From an uncultured Bacilli bacterium (GTDB lineage: Bacteria; Bacillota_I; Bacilli_A; RFN20; CAG-449), in contig CANRPC010000004.1 in assembly GCA_947632435.1 (NCBI GenBank), positions 1-64,000 on the forward strand: DNA of 64,000 nt, read 5' to 3'. Shown here one piece after another: positions 1 through 12,200 of this stretch (position 1 is its first letter; each line of letters starts with the position of its first letter). A program made the position numbers and the translations under genes. The notes under the pieces are model-generated. The model was given only the letters and a program-made list of their open reading frames with translations, was not told the origin of the DNA and did no database searches.

Positions 1-793
1 ATTCACCATGTCCAACATCTGCTCCATCAACGTTTTTAAGTTTTAAATTACCTTCTTGTAACTCTATATTACCTTGTCTAACTTTGACATCATCTTTTAC
101 TTCTAATGTCTTTGTATATGTTTTACCATTACCATCTGTTTCAAAACGATTTTCTAATTTATTACTATCACTTTGAACTAATAATTTATTTAATTTTATT
201 AGCTCAGAGATTAATTCTATTGCTTGAGAAGCAGTTATTTTGAAATTTGGAAGGTTTAATATAAAATCATCTTTTAATGTTCCACCTACTTTATCCAACT
301 TTAAATCTAATAATGATTTAAAATATTCTACGGATTTTAAATATTCTTCTCGAAGTTTTAATGCATCTTGATATACATCATTTGACTCAATGTCAGTTTC
401 TTGAATAGGATTTTCGGTTATTAAAATAAATATATATGAAGTAGCTATTACTCCGCTATTATATGCAACTTCAATACTTGCGATTTGTTTACCACAAATA
501 AGAGTCATTTGTTCATCAACAATAAAAAATGCTGAAGTTCTTTGTTCATTTAAACCCTCAGCACTTTTATAAACAAATGTCTTATCTTTCTTCTTAAATT
601 TTATGTTAACTGATGCACCTTGTGGTACAACATATGATTTACCATAATTAAATAAAGATACCTCAATAACAGGGATATTTCTATCAAATTGCACTAAATA
701 AACAGGAACTGGTATACTTTTGTGACCAAAGTCAACATTTACCTTATGTACAACTTGATATTCATTGGGTGTAAATGTTTTTAATTCTTCCAC
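1..793 (-). CDS. Baseplate upper / tail fibre N-terminal protein (BppU-like), 3' truncated by window edge
   Basis: The reading frame opens with GTG after a good ribosome binding site (AAGGAGG, 9 bases upstream) and runs off the left edge with at least 264 codons. The product begins MEELKTFTPNEYQVVHKVNV and its first ~130 residues look like the immunoglobulin-like N-terminal domain of BppU/DUF2479 baseplate proteins of Gram-positive siphophages. A linker rich in Leu, Lys and Asp follows (about 135-215), then repetitive short strands typical of a fibre shaft. It follows the tail-tip genes, where receptor-binding proteins normally lie. The family call is from sequence feel; no C-terminal receptor domain is visible. 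Confidence 0.7.
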   Translation of the reverse strand, partial: MEELKTFTPNEYQVVHKVNVDFGHKSIPVPVYLVQFDRNIPVIEVSLFNYGKSYVVPQGASVNIKFKKKDKTFVYKSAEGLNEQRTSAFFIVDEQMTLICGKQIASIEVAYNSGVIATSYIFILITENPIQETDIESNDVYQDALKLREEYLKSVEYFKSLLDLKLDKVGGTLKDDFILNLPNFKITASQAIELISELIKLNKLLVQSDSNKLENRFETDGNGKTYTKTLEVKDDVKVRQGNIELQEGNLKLKNVDGADVGHGE

Positions 794-836
794 AATATTT
801 TTACCTCCTTTATATGAAATATAAAAATTGTTGTAT

Positions 837-883
837 TAATAAAAAAGACTTATAAGCAACTAATTATTGTTAACTTATAAGTC
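837..883 (-). terminator. Rho-independent terminator before the BppU-like gene
   Basis: A perfect 10-bp stem (GACTTATAAG / CTTATAAGTC, 17-base loop) is followed on the minus strand by TTTTTT. It separates the lipoprotein gene from the BppU-like gene. Confidence 0.75.
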
Positions 884-945
884 ATTATAATTTTTTTGTA
901 ATTATATTATTAGAAAACTAATATATAAATTTCCATTTTGAATTA

Positions 946-1632
946 TTATCTTACTTCTTTGAATTCTATTACATGTACTCTAGCCGATGTGTATTGTGTT
1001 TCACCTGGAAATTGATCTTCATCCTCAGAAAAATAGTTTATAAGTAAAGAATAAACCTTATTGTCTTTTGCAAAATTTTGGCAAATATAACCATACTCAT
1101 TAAGAGAATATTTACTATTATAAGTAGGTCCATATGCTACTAAAATTAATCCCATTTCAAATTTTATGGTTGGTGTAAGAAATAAATCCAAATGTAATAA
1201 TCCATTTTTAATACACTCATAATAATATTTACCAAGATCTTCTTTTGTAAACGTAAATTTTACTTTATTATGAAGAAAATCTAATTCAATTTCCTCATTA
1301 TGAATATGATAATATCCATCTTTTTTTATTGCTTCCTGACGCTCATTTTCATATTTTGGTAATAATTTTAAATGATTTGCAAGTTCTTTTCGTAATCCTT
1401 CTTCAGAAAAATCATGCATTTCTCCGACTTGATGTAAATAATCTCCATCTTCTCCGCAATTATAAAAATATCCATTTTCATCAGGTTCATCTATAATTTG
1501 TTCCTCAGAAATATCACTAACATTATTAGAATCTAATGTATTTGAATTTGTATTATTCATAGTTCTCCTTGAACATGATGAAAACACTAAAAGTGAAGAC
1601 ATCAATGTTGTAATTAATATTTTTTTGTTCAT
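946..1632 (-). CDS. Prophage-encoded lipoprotein of unknown function
   Basis: 228 residues starting MNKKILITTLMSSLLVFSSC, a type II signal peptide whose lipobox-like end (FSSC) puts the lipidated Cys at residue 20. The start was chosen because AAGGAG lies 10 bases upstream; the longer frame has no ribosome binding site. A Ser/Thr/Asn-rich linker follows, then a mixed soluble domain I do not recognise. It lies between tail-tip and baseplate genes and is bounded downstream by a strong terminator, so it looks like an inserted cargo gene (moron). Phage lipoproteins are often superinfection-exclusion or surface-altering proteins; that role is inference. Confidence 0.7.
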   Translation of the reverse strand: MNKKILITTLMSSLLVFSSCSRRTMNNTNSNTLDSNNVSDISEEQIIDEPDENGYFYNCGEDGDYLHQVGEMHDFSEEGLRKELANHLKLLPKYENERQEAIKKDGYYHIHNEEIELDFLHNKVKFTFTKEDLGKYYYECIKNGLLHLDLFLTPTIKFEMGLILVAYGPTYNSKYSLNEYGYICQNFAKDNKVYSLLINYFSEDEDQFPGETQYTSARVHVIEFKEVR

Positions 1633-1657
1633 GATTTTTTTCTCCTTTTTATATTTT

Positions 1658-4600
1658 TTAATATGTTTCAGCATCAGTGAACTCGTTAACAAAATAATCT
1701 ATTAAATCAAAGAAAGATAAAGTTTTTTTATAAACATGATCATTGCCATTTTTGTCTTTATCAATTTTATAATAATTTAAACCTTCCTTATTTATATACC
1801 AACAATATTCTACTCCAGGATTTCCATATTTACCATTTGTATCAACATAAGAATTAAAATAAATATTCTTTAATATTAGTAATTGATTTATATCCATTCC
1901 TGGGTCGCGCTTATCAAACCGAACATAAGGATTATGTTGTATATATGATGGACTTATATCGTAATATCCATCTTCTTTTGCACAAAATACAGTTATTTTC
2001 ATATTTTTAATTTGTTCACGCGTAAAAAGTGGTTTTCCATTTTCATCAAATGCATATATATTTCCTGGATTTGTAATATACTCGAGCATACTTTCACCAG
2101 CATTATAATAAACCTTACCTAAGTTTCCACCTCTATCTGCAGAAATGAATCTAGTGACTAATTGTTTTTCAATATTTCCATTATCATCAATATAATAATT
2201 ACCATCATATGGATTTATTACTGGTATAAAATATAAACCTAAATATGATGGTTCACTAATATTGGTTTTGGCTCCGAGTCCATCTTTAATACTATTTGCT
2301 AAATCTCTACCTAATTGTTCATTAATCTCTGGAAATTCAGTTATATTAGAAGTAAATTTTAATGCACAACAAGTACCATCTTCTTTAACTGCAAAGAGAG
2401 GAACTTTGTGTTTTATATGGTCATTATCTTCATACTCTTGTGAACCTAAGCTAATACTTCCACCATCTTCAATACGTAATGCGCCTCTAGCATTTATAAT
2501 AAGATTACCTGCTTTTAATACATTGTTAATCACTGCATTATCCGCTACAAGTAATTGTGCTACAATTGCATCTAACATATTTTGTGATGCATCTAGTGCA
2601 CCATCAATGTTAACATGACCTTCCGACAATTCAGTTTTTTGATTTTCTGATAAATTTGCATTTCTCACCCGTTTTTCTACAGTCATTTTGACATTATTAA
2701 TTTTAGTAAAGCCTTCGTCATTTGTCAAGTTTGAGATAGATTCACCTCTGTTGATATAAGTGTCTTTAATTGTTCTTTTCTTTTCACCTAAAACTATAGA
2801 TTTATAACGACCTGCAATTGGATCATATTCGGTTTCTTTTACCTTTAATGTTTCTTTAATATCTAAATCTTCATGAATAACAGTTACTCTATCACCCAAT
2901 TGTACTTTTTCTAAATTTGCTATTTTTTCGTATTCTTCATCACCATATTGGTTAATGAATGATACTTTAATAGTGGATGCAATATTACATGGTCCAATTT
3001 CCTCTTTTTTAATATAATCAAGTAATTTTTTAACTAATTCAGCTCTTACTTTATCCTTATATTCTTCAGAAGTATCATTTTGATTTACTGGAAAATTTGT
3101 TGGAGGAAAAGCTTCCATTAATTCATCTAAAGTTTCATAGGCAAATTTAAAGTCATTTGGTAAAGGTGTTTTTAATTTATTGTTTTGATCACGTGGTGTA
3201 ATATCAATATATCGACAAATACTTTCTTTTTTTTCTTTAATAGTTTCTTTAAAATCACTTATTAAATCTTCAAGTTCGCCAACTAAATTATCAGTATCAA
3301 GATCAATTAATTTAAATCTATAATAATGACCATAATATTGAGGATAATCTTCATCAGCAAATTGGACAACCACACCATCAATAATTTTATTTGTACTTTC
3401 TTTAATAGGTGAATAAGAATATCCATCTTTTTCTGTTGAAAGCCAGTACATAGTAAATTTTTCAGGATAAGGATTACTAGGATTTGGGTTACTATTATTT
3501 GCTTCTTCGTATTTTTCACCTTTTTTATTTTTATCAGCTACATAAACTTTTTGATAAACTAATTGAACTTCACCATCGTCTGTATTGTTATCTAATTCTA
3601 ACTCACTTGATAAATCTAAAGTTAAAATTCTTTGATAGCTAGCCTCTTGACTTGTTTTATTGAAATAAACGATTCCATTTTGAAAAGTATAATCTTCTTC
3701 TAATCCAGAAGGTTTTTCTCCATTATTTGTGTTTAAATCAATAAGAATAGATTCATTTTTTGTTGTAGTGTTTAATGTTGCAGTTGGTGGATAAGCTGCT
3801 TTTAGTTCATCCACTGTAGCATATGGTGATGGATTTGGTCGACCATCATTTTTTTCTAATTTAACACTTGTCGGAGTAACATCAACAAATATAACATCTT
3901 TATTATCATCTGTTGTTGATAAATAATAATGACCAAAATATTTTTTGTCACTTTTTTCATCTTGACAAATAACTACATATTTAGTTTTAATTGTTGACAT
4001 TGAATTACCTTTTTTTGTTGTACTGAAAAAATCTTTTGAAAATTCTTTAGGATAAGGATTATCTTGACTTTTATTATCATATTGCACACCTTTAGAATTT
4101 TTTTCAGCAATATAAACACTTTGATATACTTTTTCATCTGATGTTGTAGAATTTGAACTTGTTGCAAAATAGAAAGGATAAACACCAGTATAAAATTTAT
4201 CACTAGTTTGTTCATCTGTTAAATCAGTCATGTTTTTACCATAACGAACTTGAAAATTAGTGTCTTTCCCTCGTTTCTTTTTAAATAATGCTTTAAATCT
4301 ATCAAAGTACCATTCGCCTTTATAAGTTCCTGTCAAAACAGTTTTATCATCTTCATCATCAGATGAAAAAATAGAACGAATACTCCTTGGTGATTCAACT
4401 TTAAATGCATCTTTAAAATGATTATCTTCATCGTCAAAAGTAGTTTCCGAAAAACCCTCGACGTCTATTATAAATTTATGTGGAATTAATGCTTCATTTT
4501 GAATTTTTTTAAACGTTCCTATAATTCCATATTTTTCTTTGTTTGCTTCGTCTACAGTATTTGTTAATTCTTCAACTTCAAAAGGTTTCAAAGTTATTCC

Positions 4601-4888
4601 TGTTAGATCATAAGATATATGTTCACATTTTACAGTTATAAGTCCATGAATTGGTTTACTGATATTATAAATTCTAAACGGTTGTTCTCTATCTACCATA
4701 TTCGGTTTTACTAATACGATACGTCTATTTAAAATATCTTTAAAATGAATTCCTGTTATTGGATAAGTAAATTCACATTCGTATTCACCATTTAGTTTTT
4801 CTACTACTGTACAAGCTGTAATTTCTTTTAAACAGCCAATACCAAACGACTTAAATTCAGTTTCATCTTTTTCATATAAAAAAATCAT
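1658..4888 (-). CDS. Tail-associated baseplate protein (phage minor structural protein / Tal-like)
   Basis: About 1076 residues. The N-terminus (MIFLYEKDETEFKSFGIG, then NGEYECEFTYPI) matches the prophage minor structural protein family that forms the tail tip below the Dit hub. The ATG overlaps the stop of the Dit gene by one base (TAATG) and has AAGGTGG upstream, so it is preferred over the upstream in-frame ATG. Two diverged copies of a ~120-150-residue segment (about 254-370 and 447-600) share VYxAxKNxKG, NPYP, YxGHYY and DELxxAxPPT. The C-terminal third, beginning near LIINARGALRIEDGG, resembles a fibre/collar region. No peptidase active site was recognised. Confidence 0.8.
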   Translation of the reverse strand: MIFLYEKDETEFKSFGIGCLKEITACTVVEKLNGEYECEFTYPITGIHFKDILNRRIVLVKPNMVDREQPFRIYNISKPIHGLITVKCEHISYDLTGITLKPFEVEELTNTVDEANKEKYGIIGTFKKIQNEALIPHKFIIDVEGFSETTFDDEDNHFKDAFKVESPRSIRSIFSSDDEDDKTVLTGTYKGEWYFDRFKALFKKKRGKDTNFQVRYGKNMTDLTDEQTSDKFYTGVYPFYFATSSNSTTSDEKVYQSVYIAEKNSKGVQYDNKSQDNPYPKEFSKDFFSTTKKGNSMSTIKTKYVVICQDEKSDKKYFGHYYLSTTDDNKDVIFVDVTPTSVKLEKNDGRPNPSPYATVDELKAAYPPTATLNTTTKNESILIDLNTNNGEKPSGLEEDYTFQNGIVYFNKTSQEASYQRILTLDLSSELELDNNTDDGEVQLVYQKVYVADKNKKGEKYEEANNSNPNPSNPYPEKFTMYWLSTEKDGYSYSPIKESTNKIIDGVVVQFADEDYPQYYGHYYRFKLIDLDTDNLVGELEDLISDFKETIKEKKESICRYIDITPRDQNNKLKTPLPNDFKFAYETLDELMEAFPPTNFPVNQNDTSEEYKDKVRAELVKKLLDYIKKEEIGPCNIASTIKVSFINQYGDEEYEKIANLEKVQLGDRVTVIHEDLDIKETLKVKETEYDPIAGRYKSIVLGEKKRTIKDTYINRGESISNLTNDEGFTKINNVKMTVEKRVRNANLSENQKTELSEGHVNIDGALDASQNMLDAIVAQLLVADNAVINNVLKAGNLIINARGALRIEDGGSISLGSQEYEDNDHIKHKVPLFAVKEDGTCCALKFTSNITEFPEINEQLGRDLANSIKDGLGAKTNISEPSYLGLYFIPVINPYDGNYYIDDNGNIEKQLVTRFISADRGGNLGKVYYNAGESMLEYITNPGNIYAFDENGKPLFTREQIKNMKITVFCAKEDGYYDISPSYIQHNPYVRFDKRDPGMDINQLLILKNIYFNSYVDTNGKYGNPGVEYCWYINKEGLNYYKIDKDKNGNDHVYKKTLSFFDLIDYFVNEFTDAETY

Positions 4889-6207
4889 TATAAAGTCCAC
4901 CACCTTGGAGTGATTGTAATGTCACAATTTGTAGTTTTAATTATTGTTTCTCCTTGTAATAAATATGGAAAACCATCTGTTGAAGAAACTTTTGAATTTA
5001 AGAATCCTATATTGTTATAGCATTCACTAATTTCAGAATCGATAATTAAATTTTCCATATCATTATTAATAGTAATAGTATTATAAGTTGTAATTTTTCC
5101 ATTATGTTCTTGTTGAAATTCAATGGTTGAAACATCTTGTACTGACGAATCTTCAATTCCAATAATAGTTATGTAATTATTGTTTTTTTCTTCATCAATA
5201 ACACTATTTAAAGTATTTTTTACATAACTATATCTTTCTTTTGTAGGAATTTGACCATTCTCATCAGTTCCTAAAGATGAATAACCGATAGGCTTTTCTT
5301 CGCCAGCTTCATAACATGCTAACAACTTTACACCTTCTTGTGTATTATTAGTTGATGCTTCTTTTTTAGACCATACATAATCAAGAACAACTAATTCTCC
5401 ATCATTGAAGTCCCATGCAACTAAAATGTTACTTGCAGCATCATAATAATTGTCATAAATGCGAAATCTGACTTCATTCGATTTAGCGAGATCTTTTCTT
5501 AATTTATCTACATCTAAAATAATATAAGTGTCAAAATTTGTTTCTAAATGTCTAAATTTTATTTTTACATTTGAACGATGTGTATCAATTAAATATTTAT
5601 AATTAATAATTAATGGTTTTGTTTTATATGAATATATAGATGGTGCACTTATTTTTTTTGTCTCTGGAAGAATATTATCAACAATACTTTGTGGTAAGAG
5701 ATTTGTTTTATAAATTTTTACATCAATTTTTGGCAAAGAAACATATCTTGTTGGATTAGATAATACAACGCTTTGACCATTTTGAATTTTTATTTCTTCT
5801 TCACCTATTTTTAACCATCTTTGTGGCTGACAAACAAATGAAATTTGAATAACAGTGGCTTCATTATAATAGTTACTTAAATTATCTCCACCACTGTTAT
5901 AAACTGCTTTTCTATAATATTCTGGTTCATATGTATCTTCGAGTCTTGCATAACCTTTAGACGAATATAACCATTCAATAATTCGGTTAACGTTTTGAAC
6001 AAAATTTGTACCTTTTCTAAATACTGCCGCGACATTATAAGTTCTCGTAACATTCTTATATGATCCATTATCGATAATTATATCTCCGTTGCGTCCTATT
6101 ATATGAGTACTTTCAACATCCTTTGCAGGAAATTCATAAGAAGGAGGGGTTTGAACAACAAGCCCCAAATCTTCTGATGATATATTATTAAATATTATTT
6201 TGCCCAT
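4888..6207 (-). CDS. Distal tail protein (Dit)
   Basis: 439 residues. The N-terminal ~145 residues carry the siphophage Dit signature: IIGRNGDIIIDNGSYKNV, then NRIIEWLYSSKGYARLEDTYEPEYYRKA and a strand pattern ending CQPQRWL. Dit forms the hexameric hub joining tail tube and baseplate. The remaining ~290 residues are a C-terminal extension, so this is a long Dit of the type that may carry a carbohydrate-binding insertion. It overlaps the tape measure gene by 13 bases and the next tail gene by one, indicating translational coupling. Confidence 0.85.
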   Translation of the reverse strand: MGKIIFNNISSEDLGLVVQTPPSYEFPAKDVESTHIIGRNGDIIIDNGSYKNVTRTYNVAAVFRKGTNFVQNVNRIIEWLYSSKGYARLEDTYEPEYYRKAVYNSGGDNLSNYYNEATVIQISFVCQPQRWLKIGEEEIKIQNGQSVVLSNPTRYVSLPKIDVKIYKTNLLPQSIVDNILPETKKISAPSIYSYKTKPLIINYKYLIDTHRSNVKIKFRHLETNFDTYIILDVDKLRKDLAKSNEVRFRIYDNYYDAASNILVAWDFNDGELVVLDYVWSKKEASTNNTQEGVKLLACYEAGEEKPIGYSSLGTDENGQIPTKERYSYVKNTLNSVIDEEKNNNYITIIGIEDSSVQDVSTIEFQQEHNGKITTYNTITINNDMENLIIDSEISECYNNIGFLNSKVSSTDGFPYLLQGETIIKTTNCDITITPRWWTL

Positions 6208-9200
6208 GCCGCTTTCCTCCTATCAATTTGTAATTGCATAATTTCTGAAACTTTGTCTGCAATTTCATTAGGATTTTCTCCTGTAATGTTAAATGTATTA
6301 TTTATAACTAAGTTGCCATTTTCCGTTTGACTATCAGTATTAGCATTTGAATTATTATCTTGTGATGTAGTATTCTTACTTCGATTTATAGTTCTAGCAA
6401 TATTTTCCGCTACTGAATCTGCTGTTCCTGTAATGGTATAACCATCAATACTTTTCATCATTCCAAAAAGCGTATTAGTTCCATTTTGAATTTCTGAAAG
6501 ATCCATCACTGGTCTTATAGTTAAAGCATCTTCTGGTATTCCATTATTGAGTATCTCTGCTACTTTAGAAATGGCAGATGACATATTATTTCCGACTTTA
6601 TTTCCGAAATCTTTAGTTTCATCAGTAACATAATCAACATTATCTCTAATACCATTTGCTAAGCCTTGATCCAAGTATTTTCCCATTTCATAAGTCATAC
6701 GAGATGGTGAATTAATTTGTAATGTACTCTTTAAAAATTTTTCAATTTCTTTACCTATAAATGGTATACCTTTTAAAATATTTATTAAAAATTGGCATAT
6801 ACCATTCCATAAACCTTGCATCAAATATTTACCAACATCAAATAAGGCATCTATAACTTTAGGCATATTATCTCTAAATGCTTTACCTAAAGCGACGAAT
6901 GTATTTAATATTAAATCAAATATTGCATCAATAATTGGTCCCAAATCAGTTTTGACAAATTCTACAAGACCTAATAAGAAATTTAAAATAAATTCTCCCA
7001 CTATTGGTATCGAATCAACTAAAGTTTGACAAAGAGCTCTTAAACCTGCTAATAAAACATCTGGTAATAAATCAAAAAACGTTTTTATATTATTCATAAT
7101 ATCAGGAAGAGCTTCTTTAATTGCTTGTGTTAATGGCTGTATAAATTTCGCTAGTAACGCCGAAGCAACTCCTAACATTAAAATAGATGCTGATATCATA
7201 AGTAACGCACTAGTTATTGCTAAAAGTGATCCAACTATAGGTGTCAAAGTATAGGCAAATAATAAGACAATGCCTAACATTGATACTATTGAAACAATTG
7301 CAATTCCAAGTACTTCCCATGAAACAGAGGATAACATTTTTAATGCAGCACCAAGAACAAGCATTGATGTGGCAATTATTCCAATTGCGGCAATTGCTTT
7401 AGGATCAATATTTCCAATTAATTTTGAAATAACACCTATTATAGCAATTGCACTTGCCATTATTAACAAGCCATTGATCGCATTTTGCAAAGGCATAAAT
7501 CCTAATACTGCAATTGCTAAACCTAAAGCTGTTAATGAAAGAACTAATGCTGTTAATGATGCACCATCTTCTTTTGGTTTGAATAAGAATTTATTTATTA
7601 AAGCTAATACTAAAATAATTGCACTTAAAGCACCTAAAACAATACCACCCTTAATTAAATTATTTGTAGGTATATATCCAAGAGCCACAGCAGTACCTGC
7701 TAAAGCTACAAGAGCTACAACTAACATAATCATTGGCTTAATATCATTACTTTTAGCTTTAAATAAGAATTTATTTATTATACCTAAAATTAATACTATT
7801 GAGCTTAAAGCTATTAAAGTAACGCCACCTTTAATTAAATTACTTGTTGGAAAATATCCAAGTGTTACTGCTGAAGCTGCTAAAGATATTAATGATCCAA
7901 TTAGTACTAACATTGATTTTACATTATTGCCTTTTGACTCAAATAAGTACTTATTTACTACGCCTAAAATTATTATAATCGAACTTAAAGCTATTAAAGT
8001 TGCACTACCTTTAACTAAATTACTTGCTGGAAAAAATCCAAGAGCTATAGTTGAAGTAGCTAAAACAACAAGTGAAGCAATCAATTTCAACATTGGTTTA
8101 ACATTATTACCTCTTGTTTGAAAGAAGAATTTATTTACAGTCCCTAAAATTACAAGAATCGAACTTAAAGCTATTAAAGTTGCACTACCTTTAACTAAAT
8201 TTTTAATCGGTATAAATCCAAGAATCATAGCTGTAGCTGCTAAAGCTGCAAGAGCTTTAACCAATGTTAATATTGATTTTACATTATGACTTTTAGACTC
8301 AAATAAATATTTATTTACAAATGCTAAGCCAGTTAAAATTCCACCTAAAACAATAAGAGCAATTTCACCACGTATCAAATTATTTATTGGTATAAAAGCC
8401 AAAGCTGCAACAGCAGCAGTTAAAATAACTAATGATGATGCTAATAATATCATTGACTTTACTTTTTTATCTTTTGATTCAAATAAGTATTTATTTACTA
8501 CACCCAAAGCTACAACCATTCCAACTAGTACACCAAGAGCAATTTCACCACGTATTAAATTATTTATTGGTATAAATGCTAAAGCTGCAACACTAGATGC
8601 TAAAATAGCTAGTGCAAGCGCAGATGAAATAATATCATTTACTTTAGAATTATTCTTCTCAGATTTAGAGTTATTTGCTATAGCTTGAGCACCAATAACA
8701 AGTGCCACGACCATCCCTATAACAGTTATTGCCTCGATTGCTGCTTTTAAAGAATTTGTATCATTTTTAGCAATTTGTGTTAACAATACTGCAGCACCAA
8801 CTAAAGCAATCATTGCTGAAATTATTTTTTTAATATCTTTAACACTATTTATAATATTTTGTGTAATTTCACTACTGCCATCTTTATTCTTTTTGATAAC
8901 TTTCTTTGATGAATTTAAGAATTTATTAATAAAAGCAATAGCAAGTGTTAAAACTATAACAATACCAGTAATACTTGCAATAACTCCAACTGCTGTCCAT
9001 AAGTTACCTTCTGGTATTTTAGCTATTTGAATTAATGTTAATGCTAAAGCTGCTAAACCCAAAGCTTCACTATTTATATTGAGTGCTAGTTTTGCTGTTA
9101 TACTTTTCCCTGTTTCTGCCTTTGGCATCTTTTTTGTCAAATTATTAATTACCATCATTGCAGTTAAAACACTGCCGATAGAAATAATGACTCTAATTGC

Positions 9201-12200
9201 ACGATTTAAATCTTTTTCAGATATTTCGCTAATCTTTTTTAATTGAGTTGCTAATAAGAATAACACAATTCCCATTGATGCTATTCCTTTAACTTTTGTG
9301 GTTCTTCCACCTTTTGATGAACTACTAAGCAATTTTGCCATTAAAGTGAATGTACCCATTAAAATTATTACTCTTTTTAAAGCATCATCAACTTTATTTA
9401 CATCTAATAATGTTAACGCTGCCATTGTAGCAGCAAGTATTGCAATAGATTCGGCAATTTGTTTTATTGTATAACCTATTGCTTTTATTTGTAATGCTTT
9501 TCCAAAACCTTCACTATTAAATAAATTATTTATCGTAGTAAAAATACCATCTTTAACAGTGGTAAATTGTTTAACAGAATTAGTAATTGTTTTACCAACT
9601 TTAACCATTTTGATTAAAGCAATGCTGATACCACCAATTACTACTAATAATGTGCTTATAACACCTAAAACTTTTAATAATTTTGTTGTATTTACAGTTG
9701 TTAATGCTATTAATGATAAACAAATAATACCTATAGAAATAGCAATATCTTTAATGCCACTTGCTATTACTTTAAAGGCATATTTATCTAATAACCCTGA
9801 AAAACTATCTAATACTTCAAATAGCCCAAAAGTGAGAGTTTTTAGCATACTTCTAAAGAAATATATTAAACGTGAAACATTTTTAAGTACCAAAACACTA
9901 ATCGCAGCAGTAATAATTCCAACAAAATTTTGCTCAATAAATTTTTTAATTTTGTCAAATATTGAAACATCTGGATCCCTGCTAAAGAATTCATTTAAAC
10001 TATCTCCAATTGTTTTTAACGCTTGTCCAAGATATGTAAATAGTGTTGAAATAATTGGAACAAACGCTTGCAAAATACTTAATAAACCTTCAAAAATTGA
10101 TTTCAAACTATTTATTAATGGTTTAAATGGCTCTAAAGCTGCCTCTAATTTCTCTACAAATGAATTTGTTTTTGAAACGATTACATTTCCAGTTTCTTCG
10201 ACTACATTCGCAAGTTCCTTACTTTTAGATTTAATTGTTTTTGTTGTTTTTGTAATATCATTAGTTGATTTAGAAAACAAATTTACTATACTATTCCATG
10301 TGGTTTTTATAAATTTAACAAAACCGCTGTTTTCAATAGCATTTACGAATTTTTTTAATTGATCTGGAATATCTAACAAAAAGTCTAATACTTTTTTTAC
10401 AACTCCAGTTAATAATTTCCAAATAGTGCTAAATATTGGTTCTAGAAAATCAATAATTTTTTCTATTTGCTTAAAATCAATAGAATCAATTATTTCATTT
10501 ATTATTTTTTTTAATTTCTTTACATAAGGAGATAAAAAATCAATAAAGTTTTCAAGAGTGTTACTTATTGTTTTTGTTACTTTTACAAAGAAATCGGCTT
10601 CCTCACCTATTTGGTTTGAAACTTTAGATGATCGAAAGTTTTCAAATTTGTCAAATATCTTTTTAACACCTTTAAATATACTTTCAATACTACCTTTTAT
10701 AACTCTAAATAAAGGATCTAACCCTTTTAAAACTGATTTAATAAATTTTACTATATTTCTAACAACTTTAAGTAAACCAGTTAAAATTTTAACAAAAACT
10801 TTCAATTGATTTTCTGAAGGTTTTAATGCTTTAGTAACATTTTTAAGACCATTGCTAAATGATAATAATGATTCTGTAGTTATAGGAAATACATTATTAA
10901 ATGCTTCCTTAACAGCACTAATAATTGATTCAATCGCATCTAAAATATTCCATAGAGCACCTTCATCACCAAATAAAGCATCTCTACCTCCAGCTTCATG
11001 CCATGCTGAAAATAAATTGACACGATTTTCGCCTCCAGAAGCAAAAATATCCCACAATTTATTAGATAATTTTGTCCATAATTTTACAGCTTCTTGTTGA
11101 TTACCAAATATCTGTTCAAATGTATTCATCCAACTAGTCGATACTGCATCTTTAATTGAATTAATAGCATCACTAAATGTTCTAGCTTGTTGTGCTGCTT
11201 CAAATGCTTTAATACCGAACATTTTTGTGTCATATTCTGTTTGCAATCTTTCTTTTTCTTCTGCATCTGTGCATTCTTCGATTTGAACTTTTAATTCTTC
11301 AAGTTGCTTTTTGTAAGCTTCTATTGCTTCAGATGCAGTTTCATATTCACCTTCATGAAATATCCCTTCAGCATCAGTATATCCATTAACCATTCCATAA
11401 ATTTCATCAAAGGCACTAGAATAATTTTGTAATGTTTGCATTAACACTTCAGATGTAAGCCAACCACCTTCAGTTAACGTAGAAGCAAAATTATCTAAAT
11501 CTACTGTAATTCCAGCTTTTGCAGCTTTTGATGTAGTTTGATATGTTCCATCTATTTGTTGTATTAAATAACCAGCTGCTTCTGCTGCATCAAGTGCTTG
11601 TTGTTTAAATTCACGTGTATCCATATTTGCATTTTGGATACTTTTGTAATCTTCTTTTCTTACAACACCTACTGACATTGCTTGCGATAATTGATACATT
11701 GCATTTGAGGCTACAGTAGCATTCTGACCACTAAGTGCAGCCCAAGTTGCAATACCCATCATTGCTTCCATAGCTTCATCTAAACTTTGACCTGCAGCTG
11801 TAAACTTGCCGATATTAGATACCATATCAATAAAGTTATATGAGGTCTCATCAGTGAAAAAATTTAGTTTCTCCAATTGAGCAGTTACTGTTTCTAATTT
11901 CAACTCGGAATCTACTAGTGAATCACCGATTTTAATATCTTGAGCCATTAAAGTACTCACAGAGGTTGTTTTATCGGAAAATTTTTGCCAACCAGCGGCA
12001 ATATTATCAATAGATAAATTTTTTACTAATTTTTCACCGACATAAATTATTTTTTTGCTTAATTGATCTAAGAAATTAAATGATAAGTGCTGGAACATAG
12101 ACATCTTAAGACTAACTTTAGATACTGCATTTTCCAAAGGCGAAGTATCAACCGTCCCAAAATTATCATTTAGTCCATTTGTGACATTTTTAAAATTCAT

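Noticed and set aside
7270-8121. Long plus-strand ORF opposite the tape measure
   Set aside because: Mirror of the repetitive hydrophobic region on the minus strand; no ribosome binding site and opposite to all neighbours.
9559-10362. Another plus-strand ORF opposite the tape measure
   Set aside because: Shadow frame created by low-complexity coding sequence.
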